A model generated the notes under the pieces. That model saw nothing but the letters and a program-made list of their open reading frames with translations. It was not told where the DNA came from and did not search any database. From Oscillatoria sp. FACHB-1406 (GTDB taxonomy: Bacteria > Cyanobacteriota > Cyanobacteriia > Cyanobacteriales > Spirulinaceae), in assembly GCF_014698145.1 (NCBI RefSeq), contig NZ_JACJSM010000002.1, positions 248,001 through 312,000 of the forward strand: a DNA stretch of 64,000 nucleotides. The letters are read 5' to 3'. The position numbers and the translations under genes are program-made. Positions within the stretch are counted from its first letter, which is position 1, and every line of letters starts with the position of its first letter. Of this stretch, positions 1 to 8,916 are shown in pieces.

Positions 1-82
1 TGAAAACTTAGGATTTGAAGCGGTGGGCGAACTGTTCGAGGAAGCGGGAATTCCCCATATCAAGATGGTGCTGAAATTTTGA
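1..82 (+). CDS. 3' end of an unidentified gene (partial)
   Basis: An open frame enters from the left edge and ends at the TGA at 80-82. It encodes only about 26 residues, ending HIKMVLKF. This is too little to assign a family. It is followed by about 60 bases and then by the convergent stop of the helicase gene. I list it because the frame is uninterrupted to a clean stop and there is no alternative gene here. The function is unknown. Confidence 0.45.
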   Translation, partial: ENLGFEAVGELFEEAGIPHIKMVLKF

Positions 83-139
83 GGGGATACGGGGAATTTG
101 CACTCTTTTGAGATTAAATCGGGAAACGCGATCGCGCTT

Positions 140-2278
140 TTAATCTCGATCTAAATCCCGTTGTAACGGCCGTTGGTAGGTAAAAGTTATTGTACTGCCC
201 ATTGCTAAAACTTGGTTGATTTCCTCGTAGAGTGGATAGTTACCAACACCGCTTAAATTAACCCAACCGCGCGATCGCGTCAGGGCAACAAATAACTGAT
301 TGCGAAGGGCTAAATCGCTTTCAGTACGGGCAACGCGATCGCACCCTACCACATAAACTAAATCGGCTTCGTTGCCCTTAGCGCGGGAGATTCGGGATAC
401 CGTTACGCCGCCCTCCATCCAGAAGCGATCGGGATCGTTATCTGGATGTTTGGGATTGATTCGATCTAATTCTAAGGCAGTTGGAACGTAAACTTTTAAA
501 CCGCGATCGATTAAAAATTGAGCGACTTTAGTTTCCAGTTCTACGGCTTCTTCACTCGCACCTAAAACAACGACTAAAATTTCTCGACTGGGCTTCAAAC
601 CGTCATCGCCAATATTCGATGATATCTTCTGCGCTAATGCCTCTAATTCTTGCGATCGCGAATCATACGCAGTAAACTCAAAAACAGGTTCTTCCCACAA
701 CTCTTCAATACAATTGGGTGAATTTTCTTGCGGACGAGAAATAACAATCTTTTGACCGACTTTTTGAAAACTTCCGGTCACTTCGTAACCGAGTTTTTCC
801 CAACCGTCTTTTTGGGTAATTCCGGCTAACATTCCTTGGGGACGCAATAATCCCATCCCAATTGCATGGGCAGCCATTAAAATCGTTCCTGGCGTTCGGT
901 AACAGCGCCGCATAACTTCCGATTTTTTAATTCCGCCGGGATAGTTACCTTTGGACAGTAAATCGCCAAATTCTTCTCCAAATAACTCCTTCGCTGTCGG
1001 AATTTGTAACGAATCTAAACTTTGTGCTTCGTCATACGCCCATACTAAACGGCGCTGTTCTGGATGTTCGCGATCGACGGGGCGAAGCGCTTGATAAGCT
1101 AACCAATAAATGGCTTGTTTGTCAAGATATTTGAGGTCATTGTTCGTGACTAAATCTTGTCCCTCATCAATTAAAATTGCATCAAAAACTGGCTCGATTT
1201 CGCGCTCTTCTAGCAACCATTTACAAAATTCTGCGAGCGATCGCGTCGGCTGTTTGTGAGTGGTATCGTTAACAGTTTTGCGTCGAACATTAAGCGTTTT
1301 GCAGAGCGTGCTGTAGAGTCCGGGACGATTGCTAGCTCCCCAAGCATGAAGGACGCGCAATTTTGGATTGGTTTGGGGATCGTAGCTGAGTTCCCCATTA
1401 CTAAATCGGCGCACCCAGCGATCGATTAAGCTGATAATTTGGTCGTAGAGCGATCGCGTAAAAAAGACCAAAGCAATATCCCAATCGGGATGTTTGAGGT
1501 GCATATGGGCTGCTTTCTGGCAAAGCAAAACGGTTTTTCCAGAACCGGCAATGCCTCGAATTCGCTGTACTCCCGGAGCAATTTCTTTACCGATATGTTC
1601 CTGTTTGAGGTCGAGTTCGTAAAGATGTTCGCGTAAAAGTTCGACGACAGCAGCGCGGTTTTTATTGCTGCTTGCAATGCGAGGTTGCGACGATTTTTTT
1701 AAAATCGAAGTTCCGCTGACAGCGATTAATAATTTCGTCCATTGTTCGTCGTTTAATCCTTCTCCGGGAACGAGAGGATCGAGATGTTTAATCAAATCGG
1801 GAAGGGTATCGAAGCGATCTTGGAAAAGAATGGGCGGTGAATGGGGATGTTGATGAAAACCGCGTTCTTGCCACTGCGCTTCGGGAATTGAGGGAAGAAC
1901 AATTAGGGCGCGCCCGGTTACTTTTCGCCACAAACTCGGATCGCGATCGCACAATCCAATGATAGCCCGTAGGTGATGTTCTGCTAAAGGGTAAGGTTGA
2001 CCGGAAAAGGGAAAATCGGCGCTAAACTCCCAGTCTCCTGCCTCATTAATTTGGGTAATTTGTGCGATCGCAGCCGCACAAATTTCGATCGCAACAATCC
2101 CCCACTCGCGATCGACAATAACGATATCCGGTTCTTTGCGCTGTTCCCCCACCTTACTAAAAAGAGGATAGCGCCAATAGACAATACAATCGCGATCGGA
2201 AAAGCTCGTTTTCACTGCCTCCCAAACCTGCTGTTGCCCGCCGTCTAACTCTTGGGTTTCAGTTATCACAAATTTCAT
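140..2278 (-). CDS. NERD-domain / UvrD-like superfamily 1 helicase
   Basis: A 712-residue protein with an N-terminal NERD-type (nuclease-related) region at about residues 1-150, followed by a superfamily 1 DNA helicase core. Walker A is GIAGSGKT (residues 242-249), Walker B with the SF1 glutamate is LIDEGQD, and a motif VI-like segment FVALTRSRGW lies near the C-terminus. Such proteins are thought to unwind and cut DNA in repair or defence. I start at the ATG at 2278 (MKFVITETQ); upstream in-frame codons are poorly protein-like. In the NERD part the acidic pair is D51 and E65, but the usual catalytic Lys of the E-x-K motif reads Cys (E65-I66-C67), so nuclease activity is doubtful. It stands alone: the neighbours are not restriction or defence genes. 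Confidence 0.8.
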   Translation of the reverse strand: MKFVITETQELDGGQQQVWEAVKTSFSDRDCIVYWRYPLFSKVGEQRKEPDIVIVDREWGIVAIEICAAAIAQITQINEAGDWEFSADFPFSGQPYPLAEHHLRAIIGLCDRDPSLWRKVTGRALIVLPSIPEAQWQERGFHQHPHSPPILFQDRFDTLPDLIKHLDPLVPGEGLNDEQWTKLLIAVSGTSILKKSSQPRIASSNKNRAAVVELLREHLYELDLKQEHIGKEIAPGVQRIRGIAGSGKTVLLCQKAAHMHLKHPDWDIALVFFTRSLYDQIISLIDRWVRRFSNGELSYDPQTNPKLRVLHAWGASNRPGLYSTLCKTLNVRRKTVNDTTHKQPTRSLAEFCKWLLEEREIEPVFDAILIDEGQDLVTNNDLKYLDKQAIYWLAYQALRPVDREHPEQRRLVWAYDEAQSLDSLQIPTAKELFGEEFGDLLSKGNYPGGIKKSEVMRRCYRTPGTILMAAHAIGMGLLRPQGMLAGITQKDGWEKLGYEVTGSFQKVGQKIVISRPQENSPNCIEELWEEPVFEFTAYDSRSQELEALAQKISSNIGDDGLKPSREILVVVLGASEEAVELETKVAQFLIDRGLKVYVPTALELDRINPKHPDNDPDRFWMEGGVTVSRISRAKGNEADLVYVVGCDRVARTESDLALRNQLFVALTRSRGWVNLSGVGNYPLYEEINQVLAMGSTITFTYQRPLQRDLDRD

Positions 2279-2416
2279 CGCGCGATCGTCCATTTTTGTA
2301 CCCCTGGCTAAATAAACATTGTGAGTTTCTAGCTTCAGAGTTCCCCTCATTTCAGGGAAAATCCACGCGATCGCCCAAAAAAACCGTACTTGAGTTGAAA
2401 CCCACATTCCGCACCT

Positions 2417-2458
2417 GTTATAGGTAGGGACGTTGTATACAACGTCCCTACCTATAAC
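2417..2458. repeat. 42-bp perfect palindrome (cruciform or terminator-like)
   Basis: The two 21-base arms (2417-2437 and 2438-2458) are exact reverse complements with no spacer, centred on GTATAC. It lies between two minus-strand genes, downstream of the secreted multidomain gene and upstream of the helicase gene, where it could act as a terminator or cruciform. Shortened relatives with the core GACGTT...AACGTC occur at 30940-30967 and 52157-52179, so it belongs to a dispersed family. Confidence 0.8.
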
Positions 2459-2505
2459 CTGAGTAGAAAGGTTTGGGCAAAAGTCCCGTTAATCCGGACT
2501 TCGCC

Positions 2506-4332
2506 TTAAAATAACGGCTTGAGCCACTGAAATAAAACCCGCTCGACTAACCAAGGATAGCTGTTGTTACTGTCCGTACTCGCCAGTTCGCGATCCGCCA
2601 CGACAGAACCCGGAGAACTTCCCGGCTTCCCAAGCGCCTGTTCCCGCGAGCTATCGAGCAATTTTTGCCAAGCACTCACCACAGTACGCAACGAAGACGG
2701 CAATTTCTCCACATCGTAATCGGCATAGCGCGTCGTCCCTTGGCGCGCGCTTAACGTCACGCTAATAATATCTGCCGAACCGGACGGCGGCGGAAAAGCG
2801 AGTTTGTTGTACTGCCCGAAACGCTGCTGTTGGAGAATTTGCTCGAATTCGCGGACTTGTTGCGGCGACACCCGGCGGGTTTGAGTGGTTCCCCCGCGCG
2901 TCGATTGGCTTGTAATCTTGCCATCTTTCCACAAAATAACTTCCCGCACGTCTCCAGTAATTCCGCCCCCAGAAATCGCACGAAAAACAGCGTTAGCCGG
3001 TAAGGGCTGCGGTAATTCGTTTTCGGGAATGGGAACGGAATTAAGCGTGCTGCTGTTACTCGAAATTTGGCTAATAGTGGGATTGAGGCGCGTATCGGAA
3101 CCATTTTGGTTGGTATGGTAAACGAGGCGGTTATTGTTGCCTTCAACCGTCACTTGCCAGCCGGAAATGGCAATTTTCGTACAAACTTGGTTGGGTTCTG
3201 TGTAAATGCCGAAGCAGCCATCCCAAACGCGGGGAAAGGCGCTGGTGAGGCGCAGTTGGTTGCGCGGTAGCCCGGTTTGGCGGGCGGCAGCCGTTAATAC
3301 GGCATCGCGCACGGAGGCGGGCAAAACGCTAACCCCATTTTCTAAGTAAAGGGTTTCGCCGCTGCTGTCGGTGCGATAGATGAGTTGCTTCTCGCCCGCA
3401 CGGACGGTAACGCGCCAACCTTCAACCAGGGCTTCGGTACAACTGCGATCGGGAAAATTCAATCCCAAACAACCGTTAGGCCAAGTTTGCCGTTCGCTGC
3501 TGGTAATTTGAATCTTATCAACGGGAAGGTTAAGAAGTTGGGAAGCTTGCGATTTGACGGCATCGCTGATGGCTTGCGGCAAGTTTTCGGCAGGCTTACT
3601 ATCTTCAGCTTGAATGATATTGCCCCGAGTGTCGGTACGATACGTCAGTTTTTGGTTGCCCGCGCGCGCGGTAACGATCCAACCTTCAGTGATGACTTGG
3701 GCGCAAACGCGATCGGGTGTTTCGATTCCCATACAAGCGTTTGGCCAGGTGCGAAATTCCGCCGAAACGATTTGAATGCTAGCCGCCGGAAGTCCGGTAC
3801 GGCGCGCGGCATCCTGTTTAATCGTGTTGGCAACGTCAGGGGGCAGGCGGCGCGTTTGGGAGGGAGGATTTGTCGGAGGTGAGGTCGGTTTTTCGAGCAG
3901 TCCGAGGCGTTGGAGTTCGGTTTCGAGTTCGGCGTTCCAAGGGCGAGAGGAACCGAAAGCGCCATCATAAACGGCAGTCCAGTTATTTCTACCGTCGCGG
4001 TCGCCAAAAAAGAGGTAACGCCCGCCCGTTTCGGAGATAATATCTTGGCAAGAGGTTTGATTGAATCCGCTCAGCCGCACGGTTTGCGGCCCTTTACCTT
4101 TGAGGTAGCGGTTGACGCGAATGGTGAGGGTTTCACCGTCAACGCGAGCGATTGTGCCTTCAAAGACGTAAGGAGCGCTACTGATGCGCTGTTCGATCGC
4201 GGCAGGACGGCTGTCGGGAGCGGGCTTGCAAGCGCTGGCGGGGTTGGTAGTTGTGAGGCACAGGGCGATCGCGATCGGAAAACCCCAGAGCGGGAATTGC
4301 AGGGATTTGGGCTTGGAGGTGGAGTGAGTCAT
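2506..4332 (-). CDS. Secreted protein: TIMP/NTR-like domain, three Trp-Cys repeats, emfourin-like C-domain
   Basis: A 608-residue exported protein. The chosen ATG at 4332 gives a classical signal peptide (hydrophobic core around residues 15-30, cleavage near PASA-C). Residues about 35-130 resemble a TIMP/netrin-like fold: the mature N-terminus begins with Cys, followed by YVFEGTI, then a Cys and RYLFFGD. Three repeats of roughly 80 residues follow (about 166-243, 253-332, 337-417), each with TGLP/LNLP, a Trp, C-x-G, a second Cys, GW-x-VT and YRT/YHT. A C-terminal domain (about 460-575) has GGG-x-TG-x-VREV and ends with P-SSLR-VV-AW-KLL, resembling the protealysin inhibitor emfourin. The cysteine pairs suggest disulfides in the periplasm or outside the cell. 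A protease-inhibitor role is inference; the repeat unit has no name I know. Confidence 0.7.
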   Translation of the reverse strand: MTHSTSKPKSLQFPLWGFPIAIALCLTTTNPASACKPAPDSRPAAIEQRISSAPYVFEGTIARVDGETLTIRVNRYLKGKGPQTVRLSGFNQTSCQDIISETGGRYLFFGDRDGRNNWTAVYDGAFGSSRPWNAELETELQRLGLLEKPTSPPTNPPSQTRRLPPDVANTIKQDAARRTGLPAASIQIVSAEFRTWPNACMGIETPDRVCAQVITEGWIVTARAGNQKLTYRTDTRGNIIQAEDSKPAENLPQAISDAVKSQASQLLNLPVDKIQITSSERQTWPNGCLGLNFPDRSCTEALVEGWRVTVRAGEKQLIYRTDSSGETLYLENGVSVLPASVRDAVLTAAARQTGLPRNQLRLTSAFPRVWDGCFGIYTEPNQVCTKIAISGWQVTVEGNNNRLVYHTNQNGSDTRLNPTISQISSNSSTLNSVPIPENELPQPLPANAVFRAISGGGITGDVREVILWKDGKITSQSTRGGTTQTRRVSPQQVREFEQILQQQRFGQYNKLAFPPPSGSADIISVTLSARQGTTRYADYDVEKLPSSLRTVVSAWQKLLDSSREQALGKPGSSPGSVVADRELASTDSNNSYPWLVERVLFQWLKPLF

Positions 4333-4740
4333 AGAAAGGCGGGTCTTTGCTCTAGCGTTGAAGGTGAAGCGTTTGTGGAAAATATTGACCATGCAAAGGG
4401 AGCCGACGAGGTGCAACGATGGCATCTGGGTTGGCACGCTCGTCTTCTTTAGAACTGTTGCATGGGTTCGTTGACGCAGAGATGCGTCAAAGGTTTCTGG
4501 GAGAATGCGCGCGATACTTCGACCTTCGGGGAGCTTGGATGGCGTGAAGATTTGCCAATGGCATTGCTTCAATCGTTAAGAAATTGTAGATTATAAGGGA
4601 TGAGGAATTACATTCCGTTCTCTGGCAGCTAGCATTTTCACTTAGAAGTGGGAACTTTAATCGCCTACTGGTCGCTGAATTCCGGAGAACGCTTAGCTCC
4701 TGACTTTCAAAAAAAACTCTAATTTTTAGAAAATTTCATA
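4333..4740. other. Divergent intergenic region
   Basis: This holds the promoters of the secreted protein (leftward) and the DUF1997 gene (rightward). A minus-strand frame runs through part of it, but it has no signal-peptide-like or conserved content, so I do not treat it as coding. The last 60 bases before 4741 are AT-rich. I see no clear operator or RNA gene. Confidence 0.5.
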
Positions 4741-5322
4741 ATGAAAAACGTTTGTTTTACCGCCTCGGAGACGGTTCAAATTCCCGTTGAGGAACAAGAA
4801 ATCCCGATTCGTCACTATTTGCGCCAACCACAACGGTTAGTGAACGCGATCGCAGAACCGCAACTCATGACTCCCTTAACCCAAGACCGTTACAGCTTGC
4901 GGATGCGTCCTCTCAATTTTATGGATTTGTATCGCCTTCAACCGACGGTCGTCCTGAAAGTCTGGACGAGTAGCGAAGGAACGGTCTATTTAAAATCCGA
5001 GTCCTGCGAGATTCGCGGCATTGATTATATCAACGATCGCTTCTCTCTCAGTCTCGCCGGCCAATTATCTCCCTGCGAGCAAGCCGGAACGACTTACCTC
5101 AAGGGAAAAGCTGACTTGCAGGTTAACGTCGAGTTACCTCCCTTGCTTTGGTTAACTCCCGCCCCGCTACTAGAAATGACCGGCAATGCGTTGCTAAAAA
5201 GCGTTTTAGTCCGCATCAAACAGCGCTTGCTCGGACATTTACTGGCAGATTATCGTCAATGGTCGAACAGCCAAAGCCGCACGAAAACTGCAACGCATCT
5301 CGGAAATGTCTGGACGGGCTAA
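4741..5322 (+). CDS. DUF1997 family protein
   Basis: A 193-residue soluble protein matching the DUF1997 family, which I know mainly from cyanobacteria and plastids. Recognisable stretches are the HYLRQPQRLVNAI start, YSLRMRPLNFMDLYRLQP and a C-terminal region beginning ELPPLLWLTP. No signal peptide or membrane helix is evident. The molecular function is not established to my knowledge. The ATG at 4741 is the natural start. The gene is monocistronic: a 244-base gap follows it. Confidence 0.75.
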   Translation: MKNVCFTASETVQIPVEEQEIPIRHYLRQPQRLVNAIAEPQLMTPLTQDRYSLRMRPLNFMDLYRLQPTVVLKVWTSSEGTVYLKSESCEIRGIDYINDRFSLSLAGQLSPCEQAGTTYLKGKADLQVNVELPPLLWLTPAPLLEMTGNALLKSVLVRIKQRLLGHLLADYRQWSNSQSRTKTATHLGNVWTG

Positions 5323-5566
5323 GCTCAGAGCTAAGGCTTGTTAAGGCTAATTAATTTGTACTACATATCGTCAAAGGTAAAGCGTTACAATCAAAACCTA
5401 CCTTAAGATAGAAAATTCTGGCGATCTCAGCAATTTTACGGGTTCGCCCGGTAAAGCGCTCGTCAGTTTTGGAAGAAAAACTTAATATTATGAAATAATT
5501 GGCGAAATATACAGAAGGGACGAAGCCATATCGCCTAAATTTCGCTTAAAGTACCAAGAGAAAGGA

Positions 5567-5659
5567 ATGAGTTTTGTCGTCTGGCTAGCTGTTTGCTTGC
5601 TGCTCGGCTGGACCGCTCCCCTCTCTGATTTAACCCTCGAGCGGGAGATTGACAATTAA
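5567..5659 (+). CDS. Possible 30-residue single-pass membrane peptide
   Basis: A short frame from the ATG at 5567 to the TAA at 5657-5659. Residues 2-20 (SFVVWLAVCLLLGWTAPLS) are strongly hydrophobic and are followed by a charged tail, LTLEREIDN. A purine run, AGAAAGGA, sits directly before the ATG, tighter than an ideal ribosome-binding site. The stop is 2 bases before the ATG of the next gene, which would fit translational coupling. I do not recognise a known small photosystem or cytochrome subunit. It could be chance. Confidence 0.35.
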   Translation: MSFVVWLAVCLLLGWTAPLSDLTLEREIDN

Positions 5660-5661
5660 CC

Positions 5662-6075
5662 ATGTTTACTTACTACGATTTCCAACGCGGTTGCGACCCC
5701 AGAACCCAACAAACCTGTTATATCTTTTACTGCAAGCAAACGCAATTTGGAAATAAGCGTTTTCTCCTCGTTATCTGGCAGTCAGAGCGAGATATTGCGA
5801 AGACCTTAGCCACTTGCTGTTTAGAACTGCTCGCCTTTTTTTACAGCGATAACTACTATCAAGAGGTGGGAAATAATGGTTTCCACGTCTCGCAAATGTC
5901 ATCGCTCTTAGCAACTTGGGGCGAACGCAATATTCTGAATGCAATGACGATTCTGCGTTTAAACGGCTTGCTTAAATACGTGCCGCTGATTCCAGCGAAT
6001 GGCCCGGATGCCTGTCAAATTCCCTTTATCCCAGAAGGTAACGCCCGTAGAGATGCTTCTAAACTCACGGCTTAA
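5662..6075 (+). CDS. Hypothetical protein, 137 aa
   Basis: A cytosolic-looking protein with several cysteines and aromatics near the N-terminus (DFQRGCDPR, CYIFYCKQ). It has no signal peptide, no clear membrane helix and no catalytic motif I recognise. The ATG at 5662 follows the possible 30-residue membrane peptide by 2 bases, so the two may form an operon. Codon use and GCGATCG-type sites are like those of the neighbours. The function is unknown. Confidence 0.5.
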   Translation: MFTYYDFQRGCDPRTQQTCYIFYCKQTQFGNKRFLLVIWQSERDIAKTLATCCLELLAFFYSDNYYQEVGNNGFHVSQMSSLLATWGERNILNAMTILRLNGLLKYVPLIPANGPDACQIPFIPEGNARRDASKLTA

Positions 6076-6115
6076 ATCTTGAGTTACGAATTATGAATTA
6101 GTTAATAATCTACAG

Positions 6116-6715
6116 TCAGGTCGAGCGATCGCGGCGGCAAGGTTGAAAGGAGAGACGGTGTTGGCTCGATGGACCGTGCTGCTGTAAGCCTAAGCGATGG
6201 CGCGGCGTTCCATAGCCTTTATTCGAGGCGAGATCGTAGTCAGGATACTTTTGTTCTAAACGAATTAATAATTCATCGCGCCAAACCTTAGCAACGATGG
6301 AAGCTGCGGCGATAACTAAACTTTGGCGATCGCCGCCGATGAGCGTTTCTTGGGGGATGCAGAGATTTGGCACGGGAAAGCGGCCGTCGATTAAACACTG
6401 TTGGGGCGGCGGCTGGAGTTGAAGGATCGCGCGTTTCATTGCCAAGAGGGAGGCTTGGAAAATATTGATGCGATCGATCTCGCGCGCGGTTGCCCAACCA
6501 ATCTTCACATCCAGGGCAATCGCGCAAATCATTTGACTTAACTCGACTCTTTTTTTGGGCGAGAGTTGCTTGCTATCCTTTACGCCCGCGATCGCTAAAT
6601 CCGGCCAAACCGAGGGCGGTAAAATCACAGCAGCAGCAACCACCGGACCGAACCAAGCACCCCGACCGACTTCATCGACTCCCGCAACGCGATCGCCGCC
6701 TAAAGACTCGCTCAT
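6116..6715 (-). CDS. rnhB: Ribonuclease HII
   Basis: A 199-residue RNase HII, which cleaves the RNA strand of RNA-DNA hybrids and removes single ribonucleotides from DNA. The catalytic signature VDEVGRGAWFGPV is near the N-terminus, followed by GVKDSKQL and later KVWRDEL and NKGYGT-x-RH, all typical of the family. The start at 6715 (MSESLGGD) gives the normal length. It lies 266 bases downstream of rne on the same strand, the usual cyanobacterial rne-rnhB order, so the two are probably co-transcribed despite the gap. Confidence 0.95.
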   Translation of the reverse strand: MSESLGGDRVAGVDEVGRGAWFGPVVAAAVILPPSVWPDLAIAGVKDSKQLSPKKRVELSQMICAIALDVKIGWATAREIDRINIFQASLLAMKRAILQLQPPPQQCLIDGRFPVPNLCIPQETLIGGDRQSLVIAAASIVAKVWRDELLIRLEQKYPDYDLASNKGYGTPRHRLGLQQHGPSSQHRLSFQPCRRDRST

Positions 6716-6822
6716 GCGTTCAACCTTCCTTCTACACCTATACAATCCCAGAAACGCGAGTTCGATTAGAGAGCCAGTCACGTAGAATCATTCTCATCGG
6801 TCAAACACGCTCTATCGTAGGA

Positions 6823-6880
6823 TGGGCATTGCTGTTTCTGGGATTAAACCTAAAAAAAGGCAGAAAGTCAGCAATGCCCA
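6823..6880. repeat. Long hairpin repeat between rne and rnhB
   Basis: TGGGCATTGCTG at 6823-6834 pairs exactly with CAGCAATGCCCA at 6869-6880, and an inner TTTCTG/CAGAAA extends the stem. It resembles the GTAGG-TGGGCA...TGCCCACC palindromes dispersed in cyanobacterial genomes. In the rne-rnhB transcript it could act as an RNA processing or attenuation structure. Confidence 0.65.
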
Positions 6881-6981
6881 CCAGCGTAATTTTGCCCGCG
6901 ATCGAGTAGTTGACCCGCTCTCTAAAAGCAAAGGAATAGGAAAGCAAGTTTTAGATAGCTCAATCGCTCTGGGAGCGAGCC

Positions 6982-8916
6982 TTATTCCCCATCTCGGGCC
7001 GAAGAACGGCGGCGGCGGCGGCGAATCAGGGGACTGCGAGAATCGCCTTCCTCTTTGCCTTCCTCACTGCCCTCAAACTCGGCTTCCTCGTTACTCTCGA
7101 GGTCGGACTCTACTTCGCTACTCTCGGACTCTAACTCTACCGCGCTCTCAACCTCCGGCACCGGCTCTTCCGCTTTGAGTTCAACTGTCGGCGTTTGTCC
7201 CGGTTCCCCGATCGAGATCGCGACGGATTTTGCCTCTTTAACATCGCGATCGATCCGCACGAGGGGTGAAATCCCCATTAAGGCGTAAACATCCTGCTCT
7301 AAGGTCGTCATCTCGATCGCGATCGTTTCAGTGGGCGGATTATCATTGCGCGGGTTGCGGTTGAAGGGTTTCCGTTCGGGAAAACTTTCTCGAACCTCGG
7401 GTTCGTTCTCTTCCTCTAACTCCTTGAGTTCGTTCCCAAAAGTAAACACCCGTTTACTTTTCCCATTCCCCTCCGTACCGTTAATGCGGCGGCGGCGGCG
7501 GCGGCGACCGTTTGCCCCCTGCTCCTGATAGTTCGGATGGTGCAGCAGATCCAGGTCGGAACCGCTTTCTTCGCTGGAGAACTCAAACTCGTCTTCCGGT
7601 TCGGGTTCTCGTTTGTCTGCCAACTTCAGCACCGTACTCGGCGGCGTGGGAATCTCTGCATCGAGAACCTCTTCCTCGCGTTCTCCCGGCAAGTGAACCA
7701 GATGTCCTAAACCGCCACAGGTGGGGCAGGTTTGACCGAAGAGTTCGTAAATATTTTTCCCTTGACGCTTGCGGGTGAGTTCGACTAAACCGAGTTCGGA
7801 GAGTTGAGCGATTTGCGGTCTGGCTTTGTCGGCTTTGAGCGCTTTTTTGAAGTTATCGATCAGTTCGAGTTGGTCGCGGCGCGCGTCCATGTCGATAAAG
7901 TCAATGATAATTACGCCGCCGATGTTGCGCAGGCGCAGTTGTCGGGCAATTTCTTTGGTGGCTTCGTTGTTCGTCCACAGCACCGTTTCGCGGGACGTTG
8001 CCGATCGCGTGAAGGAACCGGAGTTGACATCGATCACCGTTAGGGCTTCGGTAGGTTCGATAATGATGTAACCGCCGGAGGGAAGATCGACTCTCGGTTT
8101 TAGGGCTTCGCGAATCGCGGCGTTAACGCGGAAGTATTCGAGGATGTGTTGCCGTTCTCGGTGGTGGTCGATGAGCAGTCCTTCGGGCATCCGTCCGCCG
8201 CTCCAGTTCATCAGTTGTTGCTTGACGCGCTTGACGGCGTGGTTGGAATCGACGACGATGCGATTGACTTCGGCTGAGTAGATATCGCGCAGCACCCGTT
8301 GAATGAAGTCATCGTCTCGGTTGAGGAGACTAGGCGGTTTGGTGGTGTTGGCTTGGGTTTGAATGTATTCCCACTGTTTTTGCAGGAATTTTAGATCCTC
8401 GATAATGGCTTCTTCGTCTTTGCCTTCGGCTTCGGTACGCACGAGCAAGCCCATACCGGGGGGTTTAATGAGAATGGCGAGGGCTTCAAGGCGCGATCGC
8501 TCGTTGTCGTTGGGTATGCGCCGGGATAATTTCACGCCTCTCCCGTAGGGCATTAAAACGAGGTAGCGTCCCGGTAAGCTCACTTTTCCGGTAAGTCGCG
8601 GTCCTTTATTGCCCGTCGGTTCTTTCATGACCTGCACGACGACGGACTGTTGAGGGGCGAGTAGTTCGGTAATCGCACCGGAACTGCGGCGCAGGCGTAA
8701 CGGACCGAGATCCGTGACGTGCATGAAACCGTTGCGTTCGGCATCGCCGATGTTAACGAAGGCTGCATCGATACCGGGAATCACGTTTTCTACCGTACCG
8801 AGGTAAATATCGCCGACTTGCTGGTTGCCGGTGGCGACAACTAATTCTTGAACGCGATCTTCGCTAAAAACGGCAGCAATGTGATTTTTCTCTGCAATGA
8901 TAATCTGCTTTGGCAT
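6982..8916 (-). CDS. rne: Ribonuclease E/G family protein (RNase E)
   Basis: A 644-residue RNase E, the main endonuclease of mRNA turnover and of rRNA and tRNA maturation. It has an N-terminal S1-type RNA-binding region (QVGDIYLGTVENVIPGIDAAF), the RNase E/G catalytic core with VIDVNSGSFT and IIDFIDMD, and the zinc-link C-P-T-C-GG-LG near residue 400. An acidic, low-complexity tail ends in RRRRRRSSA. An arginine-rich C-terminal nonapeptide of this kind is known in cyanobacterial RNase E as the binding site for polynucleotide phosphorylase. The ATG at 8916 is preceded by GAGGAAATTG. It is followed by rnhB. Confidence 0.95.
   Translation of the reverse strand: MPKQIIIAEKNHIAAVFSEDRVQELVVATGNQQVGDIYLGTVENVIPGIDAAFVNIGDAERNGFMHVTDLGPLRLRRSSGAITELLAPQQSVVVQVMKEPTGNKGPRLTGKVSLPGRYLVLMPYGRGVKLSRRIPNDNERSRLEALAILIKPPGMGLLVRTEAEGKDEEAIIEDLKFLQKQWEYIQTQANTTKPPSLLNRDDDFIQRVLRDIYSAEVNRIVVDSNHAVKRVKQQLMNWSGGRMPEGLLIDHHRERQHILEYFRVNAAIREALKPRVDLPSGGYIIIEPTEALTVIDVNSGSFTRSATSRETVLWTNNEATKEIARQLRLRNIGGVIIIDFIDMDARRDQLELIDNFKKALKADKARPQIAQLSELGLVELTRKRQGKNIYELFGQTCPTCGGLGHLVHLPGEREEEVLDAEIPTPPSTVLKLADKREPEPEDEFEFSSEESGSDLDLLHHPNYQEQGANGRRRRRRRINGTEGNGKSKRVFTFGNELKELEEENEPEVRESFPERKPFNRNPRNDNPPTETIAIEMTTLEQDVYALMGISPLVRIDRDVKEAKSVAISIGEPGQTPTVELKAEEPVPEVESAVELESESSEVESDLESNEEAEFEGSEEGKEEGDSRSPLIRRRRRRSSARDGE

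Noticed and set aside
140-2278. A defence island around the NERD helicase
   Set aside because: Neighbours are housekeeping or secreted-protein genes; no methylase, restriction or other defence gene is nearby.
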